Positions 32,851-42,159 of a DNA stretch of 64,000 nt are shown piece by piece. The first letter of the stretch is position 1; every line of letters starts with the position of its first letter. The DNA is taken from positions 372,001-436,000 of the forward strand of contig NZ_JAAGNX010000001.1 in the NCBI RefSeq assembly GCF_010500615.1. Direction: 5' to 3'. The notes under the pieces are model-generated. The model was not told the DNA's origin and made no database searches. It was given only the letters and a program-made list of their open reading frames with translations. A program made the position numbers and the translations under genes. This DNA is from Oceanipulchritudo coccoides. Its GTDB lineage: Bacteria; Verrucomicrobiota; Verrucomicrobiia; Opitutales; Oceanipulchritudinaceae.

Positions 32851-34656
32851 ATGAGTGATGCCAACCTTGGAGAAACCAACACTGTCCGGCGTTCCCTGCC
32901 GGAATACCTGAGGCATCACTTTACAGATACCCAGCGCTATCTAATCATCTGGATCATCACTGGACTGGCTTGCGGGCTTGCCGCCGTGGCCTTCCACAAG
33001 TCAATTGATCTGGTGTTCCATCTTGTGAGTGCCGGGGCGTCCTGGTTGGGCGAGGGAAACACATTTCTTGTTTACATTCTTCTGGGTGTGGGGCCCGTGA
33101 TCGGGGGCCTGTTAACCGGCCTCATCCTTGTTTACGGGGAACCGGCTGCCGGTGGATCGGGGATACCGCGAACGAAAGCCCAGTATTATCGCAATTTCGG
33201 GGTGATCCGGCTCCGGGAGGCGTTTTACCGATTCATAGTGGGGACCATCTCGGTCGGATTTGGGATGAGCCTTGGCCGTGAAGGACCGACCGTGCACATC
33301 TGCTCGGCGATCGCGTCGAAGATTGGTCAGGTCTTTGGACTGGCCAAGAAGCGAGTCCAGGCGATGGTCCCCCTCGGCATGGGAGCCGGAATTTCCGCCG
33401 CCTTCAATACACCCATGGCGGCAGTCTTTTTTGTCTTTGAAGAGCTGTTGGGGGATTTCAGCAGCAAGTCCTTCTTCGGGATTTTCGTCTGTGTGGTCAT
33501 CGCGGCGGCGGTCCAGCGAATCCTGATCGGAGAGCATCCAGCCTTTGATATTGAGCTGGGAATTATTTCAACCGACTGGTGGATGCTGTTGGCCATTCCC
33601 TTGGGATTGTTGAGTGCGCTGTTCGGTCATGCATTTGTGGAAGGGATTCTTTACAGCCGGCAATTCTTCCGTGACCAGGCTCACTTGCCAGAGTGGGTGC
33701 GTCCTGGGATCGGCGGACTCGGTGTCGGGGTTGTCGGGGTCGCGGTGGCGTTCTTTTCCGACGGAAATCTGGGTATTTTCGGGATTGGATACACAGATCT
33801 GGATGCCGCCCTGAACGGGCGCATGACGGTGATCACCATCATCGCAATGCTCTTCTTTGGAAAGATCATCGCCAGCGTGCTGGCCTACGGGAGCGGGGGC
33901 AGTGGAGGGCTTTTTGCCCCGACACTATTTATCGGCGGGATGCTCGGGGCTCTTCTCGGATTATTTGCCCAGCCCATCTTGAATTTTGAGAATGAAATCG
34001 TTGGAGCCATGGCCCTTTTGGGGATGGGGGCCTTTTTCGCGGCAGTGATACGATGTCCAATGACCTCCATTGTCATTATCTGGGAGATGACTGGCCAGTA
34101 TGGATTAATCCTTCCCCTGATGGTCGGAAACATGCTGGCCTGGCTGATTGCTTCCAAGCTACAGCCTGTACCGCTATATGATGCCCTCCTTCTGCAGGAC
34201 AAGATCAACTTGAAAAAGATGCCACACTACGTCGGCGACCAGGACTGGCGCAATTTGCCAGTCAGCACCATCATGACCTTTGATCCGGTCTCTCTCGGGT
34301 CAGATCTTTTCCCGGCGAATTCCCTTTCAAAAATCGAAACGGAAGGACTCAGGCATCACGCATATCCGATCATCGATCCCTCCGGCAAGCTGACGGGGAT
34401 GATTACTCACCACGAGCTTGAGGAACACCATCGGGCAGGGAAAGAGATTCCCTTGGGCGAGTTGATTACCGGACAGACCTTGGTTCGCCTGCGCCCCGAA
34501 ACCTCAATTCGCGACGTTGCTCAAGTCCTTGTGATGGAGGATGTGCTACAGGCCCCTGTTGTGAGCTCCAAAGATGACACAAAGCTGATCGGGATTGTCA
34601 CTTTACATGACATTGCCCGCCAGCAAAACGCCATAGACGACTCACTCGGCCGGTGA
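32851..34656 (+). CDS. ClC-type chloride channel/exchanger with CBS domains
   Basis: A 601-residue ClC protein. Ion-pathway motifs GSGIPRTK, GREGPTVH (with the gating Glu) and GSGGSGGLFAPTLFIGG are intact. The FVFEELLGDF segment keeps the glutamate used for proton transfer, favouring a Cl-/H+ exchanger over a channel. About 440 residues of membrane domain are followed by two CBS domains (about 470-600) that would sense nucleotides. Its end overlaps the convergent gene at 34642 by 15 nt. Confidence 0.94.
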   Translation: MSDANLGETNTVRRSLPEYLRHHFTDTQRYLIIWIITGLACGLAAVAFHKSIDLVFHLVSAGASWLGEGNTFLVYILLGVGPVIGGLLTGLILVYGEPAAGGSGIPRTKAQYYRNFGVIRLREAFYRFIVGTISVGFGMSLGREGPTVHICSAIASKIGQVFGLAKKRVQAMVPLGMGAGISAAFNTPMAAVFFVFEELLGDFSSKSFFGIFVCVVIAAAVQRILIGEHPAFDIELGIISTDWWMLLAIPLGLLSALFGHAFVEGILYSRQFFRDQAHLPEWVRPGIGGLGVGVVGVAVAFFSDGNLGIFGIGYTDLDAALNGRMTVITIIAMLFFGKIIASVLAYGSGGSGGLFAPTLFIGGMLGALLGLFAQPILNFENEIVGAMALLGMGAFFAAVIRCPMTSIVIIWEMTGQYGLILPLMVGNMLAWLIASKLQPVPLYDALLLQDKINLKKMPHYVGDQDWRNLPVSTIMTFDPVSLGSDLFPANSLSKIETEGLRHHAYPIIDPSGKLTGMITHHELEEHHRAGKEIPLGELITGQTLVRLRPETSIRDVAQVLVMEDVLQAPVVSSKDDTKLIGIVTLHDIARQQNAIDDSLGR

Positions 34657-35910
34657 GGGGGCGGGAGTTTGCTCTGTCCCGGCTCTTGCTTCGGCAATCG
34701 CCGCAAAAGAGGAGGCAAAGGTGATGGGAATGATGGCCCCGGCAAGGGCGAGGTTGGTCTTGTACGAAGTGGGCTGGAAGTTGATGACCCGGTAGGCCTT
34801 GTCTTCCAGAAAAGAGACTCCTGCCTGCGGTCCCGTGTAGTTCATGAGCAATGACTTCAAAGCCGTGATAATGGGCAACAACTTCTCGTTACCGACAACT
34901 TGTGCATCGAGTTGGGCAATCTGCATCTCAGCAAAAGCAGCGCTTGTGTACCAGAAGGAAAGCCCGTTTCCGGGGAGACCTGCCGTCTCTTTCTGGAAAT
35001 CTGCACTGGAGGAAATGGACTCGGGGCTTTGCAGAAACCATTCCTTGGAACCTTCATTGAAGGAGACCATGAGGTCGTTGGATCCTTTGACCGGGCTCAG
35101 GAAAATGGCCAGGGATTGAGTTTCAACGGGGACCGTGAGCTTGTATTCAGTCGTGCCTGCTGACTCGTTGGCAGTGAAACCCGCCTGCTGGAGGATCGGG
35201 GCGAAGGTATCCAGCAGGTCAGCCACGTTGGCAATCCTGATAGCGGCCTTCCCCTGGAGCATGGCCAGGGCAGGAGGTCCGGCTACTTCCATTCCGCCGT
35301 CGGGCTTGGCAGCAATTTGGATACGGGTAGTCAGTCGGGAAATGATCTCGGCTACCGTGGGTCCTTCGGGGAGAATGGGCTTGTTCATCTGGGCATCAAT
35401 GATGCCTTCTCCCATGGGTCCCATGATGTCGATGACCACATTTCGGATCATCGTGTAGAGAGCGACCCCGTTTAAATTCATCTCCAGGACGATGTCTGCA
35501 TCAGCAGGAGCTGTTTTCTGGATGGAAAACGGCTGGTTGGAGTCTCCAAAGAGGACAAACAGGCCCTTGGGTGCTTCCGAGAATTCCATCAGCATCTGGT
35601 TGGTAAACCCGCCGCCTGATCGTGCTTCGGAAACGGCCACGGCTGACTCCAGGGAGGTCAAGCCCATGTTCTCAAAAAGGCGCTGGAAGTCGACCGGGAT
35701 CGGGGGGACTTCCGGACCTGTCATCAGGTATGCGAGGTAGGCGTCTGTAAAAAATGAGCCAGCTGCCTGGACATCCCCTCGAAAGTCCGCGTAGGCGACA
35801 AATTCGGGATTTTCAACAGAAAGCCTTTCCAGCGCACCTGAAAAAGGCGAGGACATGGCAGCAAAAGGCAACAGGCAGGTTCCAGCAACGAGGATCGGGA
35901 GGGATTTCAT
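34642..35910 (-). CDS. Exported hypothetical protein
   Basis: A 422-residue protein with a signal peptide (about 1-20) and a single hydrophobic segment near the C-terminus (NLALAGAIIPITFASSFAAIA, about 388-408). The middle resembles DUF3352-like periplasmic proteins in its alternating beta strands and 'GLPGNGLSFWYTS', but no family can be named firmly. The C-terminus is Pro/Ala-rich. Its last 15 bases overlap the convergent ClC gene. Confidence 0.7.
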   Translation of the reverse strand: MKSLPILVAGTCLLPFAAMSSPFSGALERLSVENPEFVAYADFRGDVQAAGSFFTDAYLAYLMTGPEVPPIPVDFQRLFENMGLTSLESAVAVSEARSGGGFTNQMLMEFSEAPKGLFVLFGDSNQPFSIQKTAPADADIVLEMNLNGVALYTMIRNVVIDIMGPMGEGIIDAQMNKPILPEGPTVAEIISRLTTRIQIAAKPDGGMEVAGPPALAMLQGKAAIRIANVADLLDTFAPILQQAGFTANESAGTTEYKLTVPVETQSLAIFLSPVKGSNDLMVSFNEGSKEWFLQSPESISSSADFQKETAGLPGNGLSFWYTSAAFAEMQIAQLDAQVVGNEKLLPIITALKSLLMNYTGPQAGVSFLEDKAYRVINFQPTSYKTNLALAGAIIPITFASSFAAIAEARAGTEQTPAPSPAE

Positions 35911-35987
35911 AATACTAAATAGCTTTGAATTAAGAATTAGACGAAGGGCGCACTTGCGCGATTCGATATGGGAACTAAATTAATCCT

Positions 35988-37232
35988 ATGGCAATGCCAA
36001 AGGAACTGACGAAGCAAGAGCTGAGTGCTCTGCGCGAGCAATTTCCCATTCTTCAACAGGAAGTGAATGGGAAGCCGCTTGTGTACCTGGACAATGCAGC
36101 GACTTCGCAAAAACCCAAGGCAGTGATTGAGCGGCTCAAGCGGTATTACCTGGAGGACAACGCGAACATTCATCGTGGGGTGCATGCCTTGTCCCAGAGG
36201 GCTACAGACGACTATGAGGCTTCCCGTGCCAAGGTGGCCTCATTCATCGGGGCCAAGGACCCGGGCGAGATAGTCTTCACGCGTGGGGCGACCGAATCCA
36301 TCAACCTGGTTGCCAGCAGTCTTGCCCAATCGACACTGCAGGCCGGTGATACGGTGCTTGTCACGGAGATGGAGCACCATGCCAATATCGTTCCCTGGCA
36401 GTTGCTCCGGGATCGAATCGGAATCAAGCTGGCAACGGTCCGAGTCAGTGATTCAGGCGAGCTGGACGAAGAGGATTTTTATCTCAAGCTGGAGTCTGAA
36501 AAGCCAAAACTGGTCAGTTTTGTCCATGTCTCGAATTCATTAGGGGTCATCAATCCGGCCAAAAAGCTCATCTCGGCGGCCCATTGTGAAGGGATTCCCG
36601 TCCTGCTCGATGCCTGCCAGTCGATTCCGCATTTTCCGGTCGATGTGCAGGAGCTTGATTGCGACTGGCTTGTTTTCAGCGGTCATAAATTGTTCGGGCC
36701 AACAGGGATTGGTGTTCTTTATGGCAAGAAAGATATTTTGAACAGCATGCCTCCTTATCAGGGTGGGGGAGATATGATCGAGTCCGTCAGTTTTGAAAAG
36801 ACGGTCTACAAGAATGCTCCAGAGCGTTTTGAAGCGGGGACGCCTCACATTGCTGGCGCAATCGGACTGGCTGCTGCGATCGAGTTTTTGGAATCCATGG
36901 ACCGAGAGGCGCTACTGGCCCACGAAACACGGTTATTGGAAGCCGCCACGAAAGGCCTTCAAACCGTCCCGGGACTGCGCATTATCGGGGAAAGTGATAA
37001 CAAGGCCTCTGTGATCTCCTTTGTCATGGATGCGGCCCATCCGCATGATGTCGCCTCCTTCCTTGACGCAGCGGGAATTGCCATCCGTTCGGGGCATCAT
37101 TGTACACAGCCCTTGATGATCCGGCTTGGCCTTCCCGGCACCGCACGGGCCAGCTTTTCTATCTACAACACGCTCGATGAGGTAGACGCGCTGGTCGAGG
37201 AACTGGTCAGGATTCAGAAATTCTTCGCCTGA
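35988..37232 (+). CDS. sufS: Cysteine desulfurase, SufS type
   Basis: A 414-residue PLP enzyme that takes sulfur from cysteine for Fe-S clusters. It carries YLDNAATSQKP at the N-terminus, HRGVHALSQRAT, the PLP lysine in FSGHKLFGPTGIG (near residue 233), and the short-loop active-site Cys372 in IRSGHHCTQPLM of the SufS/CsdA group. No other suf gene is adjacent. Two start ATGs (35988, 35994) are possible. Confidence 0.93.
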   Translation: MAMPKELTKQELSALREQFPILQQEVNGKPLVYLDNAATSQKPKAVIERLKRYYLEDNANIHRGVHALSQRATDDYEASRAKVASFIGAKDPGEIVFTRGATESINLVASSLAQSTLQAGDTVLVTEMEHHANIVPWQLLRDRIGIKLATVRVSDSGELDEEDFYLKLESEKPKLVSFVHVSNSLGVINPAKKLISAAHCEGIPVLLDACQSIPHFPVDVQELDCDWLVFSGHKLFGPTGIGVLYGKKDILNSMPPYQGGGDMIESVSFEKTVYKNAPERFEAGTPHIAGAIGLAAAIEFLESMDREALLAHETRLLEAATKGLQTVPGLRIIGESDNKASVISFVMDAAHPHDVASFLDAAGIAIRSGHHCTQPLMIRLGLPGTARASFSIYNTLDEVDALVEELVRIQKFFA

Positions 37233-37244
37233 ATCACCTCGCCC

Positions 37245-38441
37245 CTAGATGCATTGGGCGATTGCCCGGCAGAGTGTGTCGCGGTTTTTGTCATTAATTC
37301 CCGCTACATTGATGCGGCCACTCTTGACGATGTAGATGGCGTGGTCCTGCCGCAGCTTCTGTACGCTTTCCTCCGACAAGCCACTGAAGGAGAACATGCC
37401 CTTCTGCTCGCGAATGAAGGAGAAATCGCCGGGAACACCGGCTTTTTCAAGGCCATCGACAAATTCACTTCGGACAGTGTTGATGCGGGAGCGCATGGTT
37501 TTCAATTCCTCTTCCCAGAGCTGACGCAACTCAGTGTCATTGAGAATGGTCGAGACAATCGCGCTGCCATGGGCGGGAGGATTGGAATAGTTTGTCCGCA
37601 CAATGACCTTCAACTGGCTGAGGATGCGTGCTGCCTCATCAGCATTCTTTGCCACGACGTGCATGGCACCCACTCGATCCTGATAGAGTCCGAAATTCTT
37701 TGAGAAAGATGAACAGACAATGAACTCCAGCCCATACTCAGAAAAGGCCCGGATGGCGACGGCGTCGTCAATCCAGCCTTTCGAGAACCCCTGGTACGCA
37801 AAATCGAGTAGTGGGAGCAACTTCCGCTCCTTGCAGACCTTGGCAATGGTTTCCCAGTCTTCTTCAGTTGGATCAACCCCCGTCGGGTTATGACAGCAGG
37901 CGTGAAGGAGGACGATGTCATTCTCCGGGATGGTCTCAAGGACAGTGATCATGCCCTCAAGGTTCAAGCCATGCGTTTCCGGATTGTAATAGGGGTAAGT
38001 CTTAATATCGAGGCCGGCGGCGGTAAAGATGCCCTGATGGTTGGCCCAGGTGGGATTGCTGACCCAGATGGTCCGCTGGCCCAGTGAACGCCTGATAAAG
38101 TCTCCCGCCAAGCGAAGACCACCGGTGCCACCCGGGGTATGAACCGAGGCCAGACGCTTTGTGAGAATCATTTCATTGCCTTCCCCGAAGACCAAGGCCT
38201 GGCAATGTCCCAGATAATCCGGGTGCCCGTTGATCGGAAGGTAGCCCTTGCTGCCTGCGCCCCTGGCCAGGATCTCTTCGGCTCGCCTTACCGATTCAAG
38301 CAGAGGGGACTTGCCGCTTTCATCCTGATAGACGCCAACCGTCAGGTTGATCTTGTCAGGATTGGGATCGTTCTTGAAAGCCTCACTCAAGCCGAGAATC
38401 GGATCTGGTGGAGCGGTCTGGACCAGTTCGAATAGATTCAT
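37245..38441 (-). CDS. Aromatic/aspartate aminotransferase (class I)
   Basis: A 398-residue class I aminotransferase of the AspC/TyrB subgroup. Visible are NLTVGVYQDESGKSPLL, HTPGGTGGLRLAGDF, HACCHNPTGVDP, DFAYQGFSKGW and the PLP lysine in SSFSKNFGLYQDRVG (near residue 249). It should interconvert aspartate or aromatic amino acids with 2-oxo acids. AspC versus TyrB cannot be separated from sequence alone. Convergent with sufS. Confidence 0.92.
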   Translation of the reverse strand: MNLFELVQTAPPDPILGLSEAFKNDPNPDKINLTVGVYQDESGKSPLLESVRRAEEILARGAGSKGYLPINGHPDYLGHCQALVFGEGNEMILTKRLASVHTPGGTGGLRLAGDFIRRSLGQRTIWVSNPTWANHQGIFTAAGLDIKTYPYYNPETHGLNLEGMITVLETIPENDIVLLHACCHNPTGVDPTEEDWETIAKVCKERKLLPLLDFAYQGFSKGWIDDAVAIRAFSEYGLEFIVCSSFSKNFGLYQDRVGAMHVVAKNADEAARILSQLKVIVRTNYSNPPAHGSAIVSTILNDTELRQLWEEELKTMRSRINTVRSEFVDGLEKAGVPGDFSFIREQKGMFSFSGLSEESVQKLRQDHAIYIVKSGRINVAGINDKNRDTLCRAIAQCI

Positions 38442-38554
38442 GCCCGAATTTCAAGAGGATGCTTCGCTCAACATCAAGGCAGGATTTGGCTAATTCCGAA
38501 AAAATTGATTTCCGGATTGATTGGAACAAGCAGTTTGGCACTTTGACTTCAGGT

Positions 38555-39544
38555 ATGACGGGCAGGTTTTTACTTCTTTTTGGAATTGCGGGGCTAACAG
38601 CGACTCAGTCCTTCGCGGCGGATACGTCCTTGCCGGACAGGATCGAGATACGCGGGGGAGCCGTCCTCTTGGGGCATATTGAATCCGTTGGCGAGCGTGA
38701 ACTGAATCTGCAGACAGGCTACGCGGGCTTGGTTACGGTGGATTTGGATCAAGTTGAGCGGCTTGTTCTTGGGACAACGCGCGAGATTGAGTTGCCGGAG
38801 CACCTTGCAGATAAACCCGCTCCTTTGGCGGCCCGAGCCGCGCCGGTAACTCCCGCTAGAAAGTCCCATTCCGAGCCGGGCCGGCTACCCGGGTGGAAGG
38901 TGGAAGGCGGGATGGACCTCAATGGGAACACCGGGAATACCGACCGCTTTAACCTGACCCTTACCCTTCAGGCCGAATTGGAACGCGAATTCGACCGCCT
39001 GAAGCTGTATGGCCGGTATGCCTACGGAACGAATCGCGGGGTGCGATCGGCCAACGAGATCATCGGGGGTGCCCGCTACAACAACTATGTTTTTGACCGC
39101 GTGGGATTTTTCCTCCGGGAAGAATTTGAGCAGGATGACTTTGAAGGCATTTATATCCGCTCGACATCCGCAGCAGGACTCATCTTCGAGTTTAGCAACG
39201 AGAAACGGCTCCGCGTGGAGGCCCGCACCGGCTTGAGTTACCGATTTGAGGACTACACCGATGACGGGGCGGATGACTTCCCGGGAATGGACTTCGGACT
39301 GGATGTGAACTGGCAGTTTATCCAGTGGGCGCGCTTCAAGGGGACATACTCCTTCCTTCCCTCAATCCGGGATTTTGAGGATTTCATCTTCGAACAGGAT
39401 AGCGGCTTCAATCTACCTTTGAATCAGACTGAGCAATGGAAACTGCGTTTTGGTATCTCCAGCCAGTACAACAACCAGCCTGATTTTGGCCGGGAAAAGG
39501 TGGACACCCGCTATTATGCCCGGCTGATCGCCTCCTGGAACTGA
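38555..39544 (+). CDS. DUF481 outer-membrane beta-barrel protein
   Basis: About 329 residues from ATG 38555, which begins a signal peptide (MTGRFLLLFGIAGLTATQSF); the open frame extends upstream to 38408 without such a signal. A short N-terminal domain (about 25-80) has a GGAVLLGHIE-type fold. Then comes the DUF481 barrel (about 110-329), starting GWKVEGGMDLNGNTGNTDR and ending with alternating amphipathic strands (YYARLIASWN). It resembles YdiY-type outer-membrane proteins; function unknown. Confidence 0.85.
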   Translation: MTGRFLLLFGIAGLTATQSFAADTSLPDRIEIRGGAVLLGHIESVGERELNLQTGYAGLVTVDLDQVERLVLGTTREIELPEHLADKPAPLAARAAPVTPARKSHSEPGRLPGWKVEGGMDLNGNTGNTDRFNLTLTLQAELEREFDRLKLYGRYAYGTNRGVRSANEIIGGARYNNYVFDRVGFFLREEFEQDDFEGIYIRSTSAAGLIFEFSNEKRLRVEARTGLSYRFEDYTDDGADDFPGMDFGLDVNWQFIQWARFKGTYSFLPSIRDFEDFIFEQDSGFNLPLNQTEQWKLRFGISSQYNNQPDFGREKVDTRYYARLIASWN

Positions 39545-39604
39545 AGGGGTGTTCTGGCAGAGCCAAATCCCTTGGGACGATTTTTCTTTCACCAAAGGAA
39601 TTTC

Positions 39605-39631
39605 ATGGCTATCGTCTTCGTTCAAGTGTGA
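39605..39631 (+). other. Possible 8-codon leader frame coupled to acyl ligase
   Basis: ATG GCT ... TGA encodes MAIVFVQV. It has a strong AAAGGAA ribosome site (39594-39600), while the following gene's GTG start (39628) overlaps its stop (GTGA). It could load ribosomes onto the GTG start. Confidence 0.4.
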
Positions 39632-41268
39632 GTGAAGAAGGTTACATTCTGGAACGTGGGTATGCTGAGTTCAACCAGCAGCCAGAGCTCGATGAGCACA
39701 TAGCCGCCCTCGCCGTCAAGGGCTTGGTCCACAGGCCGTTTAAAAAGCGCATAGTCGACCTTTCGCAGGAACGAAAGGAATTGAGCGGCGGCATGATCCT
39801 GGCGGTTGCCTTGACGATGGCTGATCGCTGGAAAGAAACCATTCCGGACAAGCGGGTGGGCGTTGTTTTCCCGGCTGGTCTTGGTGGAATCCTGACAAAT
39901 TTGGCGCTGGCCCTGCTCGATAAAGTCCCGGTCAACCTGAACTTCACCTCCGGACGCCACGCCATAGAGCGGGCGCTCGAGATCGGGGAGATTCGCACCG
40001 TTATTTCCGCTGGCCCGGTCAAGGAGAAGGTTCCGGATTTTCCGTGGCCGGAAAACTTCATTGATCTGGTCCGCGAGCGGGCCTTCATTGATAAGAAAGT
40101 GGTGCTCAAGCGCCTTGCCCTGATAGGCCTTCTTCCAGCAGGAGTGCTTCTGCGGAAATTCAATGTGCCGACCAAAGGTGGCGATCGCGAGGGCGGGCTT
40201 CTTTTCTCCAGCGGAAGCACGGGGCTTCCCAAGGGAATTCCCCTCACGCACCGAAACATCATTTCCAATTGCATCCAGATTCGCAACTGCCAGTTGCTCC
40301 ATCGTGATCAAATCCTCCTGGCCTGCCTGCCGACATTTCATAGTTTCGGGTTTACGGCGACACTCTGGTATCCGCTATTTGAGGGACTCAAGTGTGTGAC
40401 CCTGCCATCCCCCCTTGAAACGCGGAAGATCGCAGAGGCCATTGAGCAGGAAAACGTAACAGTCATGATGGGGACTCCGACCTTTCTCAGGCCATATTTC
40501 AAGCGGGTTGAGGCAAAGCAGTTGAAGTCGCTCAAGTTTGTAGTTGGGGGTGCGGAAAAGACCCCGCCCGGATTTGCGGAGCGCTGGGAGAAGCATTTTG
40601 GGAGCGAGTATCTGGAGGGCTATGGCCTCACGGAAACATCGCCCGTGGTGAGTGTGAATCTTCCCTCCATCAAGGGCCAGCCCACTGGCAAGCGGGAGGG
40701 TTCGGTCGGAAGATTGATGAACGGCATGCGTGCGCGTGTCACTCATCCCACGACGGGGGCTGTCCTCCCCAAGAACAAACGCGGGATTCTGGAAGTACAG
40801 GGTGGCAATGTCTTCAAGGGTTACTTCCGGGATCGGGACGCCACTGAAAAGGTCTTTCACGACAAGTGGTTTGTCACCGGAGACCTTGCCCGCATTGATG
40901 AGGATGACTTTCTGTTTATCGAGGGACGAATCAGCCGGTTTTCGAAACTGGGCGGAGAGATGGTCCCGCATGGCCGACTCGAACAGATTATTGCTGAGTG
41001 CTTCCATCTTGAGGATGCCGAGTCGCCTCTGGTTGCGGTAACAGGCATCTCCGATGAGTTAAAGGGCGAGGCGCTGGTTCTCCTGACCGCTGTGGAGATT
41101 AAATCATCGACTCTTCGTGAGCGGCTCCTGCGGGAAGGTGTGCCCAATCTTTGGATTCCCAAGATAATTCACCGGGTAGATTCCATCCCGAGCCTGGCTT
41201 CAGGAAAGCTGGACCTGCAGGCCTTGAATTCCCTGGCCATGCGGAAGATGAATCCCGATCAGGGCTGA
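39628..41268 (+). CDS. AMP-forming acyl-CoA/acyl-ACP ligase, Aas C-domain type
   Basis: A 546-residue adenylate-forming enzyme. ATP motif LLFSSGSTGLPKGIPLTH, LPTFHSFGFT, GYGLTETSPVVSVN, and the final hinge WFVTGDLARIDEDDFLFIEG / RFSKLGGEMVP with Lys near the C-terminus (ASGKLDLQAL). It most resembles the acyl-ACP synthetase half of Aas, without the acyltransferase domain. It would activate fatty acids for phospholipid repair or remodelling. The GTG start is supported by the overlapping leader frame. Confidence 0.88.
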   Translation: MSEEGYILERGYAEFNQQPELDEHIAALAVKGLVHRPFKKRIVDLSQERKELSGGMILAVALTMADRWKETIPDKRVGVVFPAGLGGILTNLALALLDKVPVNLNFTSGRHAIERALEIGEIRTVISAGPVKEKVPDFPWPENFIDLVRERAFIDKKVVLKRLALIGLLPAGVLLRKFNVPTKGGDREGGLLFSSGSTGLPKGIPLTHRNIISNCIQIRNCQLLHRDQILLACLPTFHSFGFTATLWYPLFEGLKCVTLPSPLETRKIAEAIEQENVTVMMGTPTFLRPYFKRVEAKQLKSLKFVVGGAEKTPPGFAERWEKHFGSEYLEGYGLTETSPVVSVNLPSIKGQPTGKREGSVGRLMNGMRARVTHPTTGAVLPKNKRGILEVQGGNVFKGYFRDRDATEKVFHDKWFVTGDLARIDEDDFLFIEGRISRFSKLGGEMVPHGRLEQIIAECFHLEDAESPLVAVTGISDELKGEALVLLTAVEIKSSTLRERLLREGVPNLWIPKIIHRVDSIPSLASGKLDLQALNSLAMRKMNPDQG

Positions 41269-42062
41269 GTTTGGCGCTGTCGAACCGCCTCGAATGTGGC
41301 GATGGCCGCCATGGCAGCAACATTGAGGCTGTCCGTGACCCCCTTCATTGGGATGCGGCAGGCCGGATAGGTCTCAAGCCAGTCCGGACTGAGCCCCTTC
41401 TCCTCCGATCCAAGGAGGATCATTGAGGGGCTTTTCAAATCTTCGTCCCAGAGAAGGTTCTCGCCATCGGGGGAGGTGAGGACAGGACGAATTTCATGCT
41501 CCTCCAGAAATACCATGAGGTCGGCATTTTCGACCTGGCAGAATGGAACATCAAAGAAAGCGCCTTGGGATGCCCGAATGACATTGGGATTGTAGGGATC
41601 TGTGACCGGGTTGGTCAGGATGAGGGCATCCACCCCGGCGGCACTGGCCGTGCGGAAAACGGCTCCGATGTTCCCGGGTTTTTCCAGTGCCTCAAGTGCA
41701 AGGAGAAGAGGAACCTTGGAAAGTTTGAGCTCCTTGAGAGTTGTCTCCTTTTGCAAACCTGTGGCCAGAAGGCCGTCGGGACCTTGTCGGTAAGCGCTCT
41801 TGGCGAATGCCTCCGGTGACAGTTTGACCATTTCAAGCCCGGCGTCCTCCGCTGCTTCAATGAGCTGGAATGATTCTGCCTCCTTGAACAGGTCCTCGCT
41901 GAAAAAGAGGGTTTCCATTGGCCAGCGGGTCGCCAGGGCACGCTTGATCTCACGGTATCCCTCGATCAGAAATTTGCCCTGTCTCCGGCGATGGCTGCCT
42001 TCGCGCAGGCGAACGAGGTTCTTCACTCGGGGGTTTTGTACACTGGAGATCGTTTCAAACAT
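41259..42062 (-). CDS. TrmH/SpoU-family RNA 2'-O-methyltransferase
   Basis: A 267-residue SPOUT enzyme. The N-terminal substrate-binding domain (about 1-95) begins SVQNPRVKNLVRLREGSHRR, and the knot domain carries motif 1 EKPGNIGAVFRTA, motif 2 ILLGSEEKGLS and motif 3 IPMKGVTDSLNVAAMAA. It methylates the ribose of an rRNA or tRNA guanosine/uridine; the exact target is unknown. It ends 10 nt inside the convergent acyl-ligase gene. Confidence 0.92.
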   Translation of the reverse strand: MFETISSVQNPRVKNLVRLREGSHRRRQGKFLIEGYREIKRALATRWPMETLFFSEDLFKEAESFQLIEAAEDAGLEMVKLSPEAFAKSAYRQGPDGLLATGLQKETTLKELKLSKVPLLLALEALEKPGNIGAVFRTASAAGVDALILTNPVTDPYNPNVIRASQGAFFDVPFCQVENADLMVFLEEHEIRPVLTSPDGENLLWDEDLKSPSMILLGSEEKGLSPDWLETYPACRIPMKGVTDSLNVAAMAAIATFEAVRQRQTQP

Positions 42063-42159
42063 GGGTGATTTCTCCGTTAACAGGAGAGCAATTGTTTAAA
42101 GAAGGAAATTTGCCTCTTGTCCAGAGGGCAAAGGATATCTTCTTCTAATCCTTGGCGAT

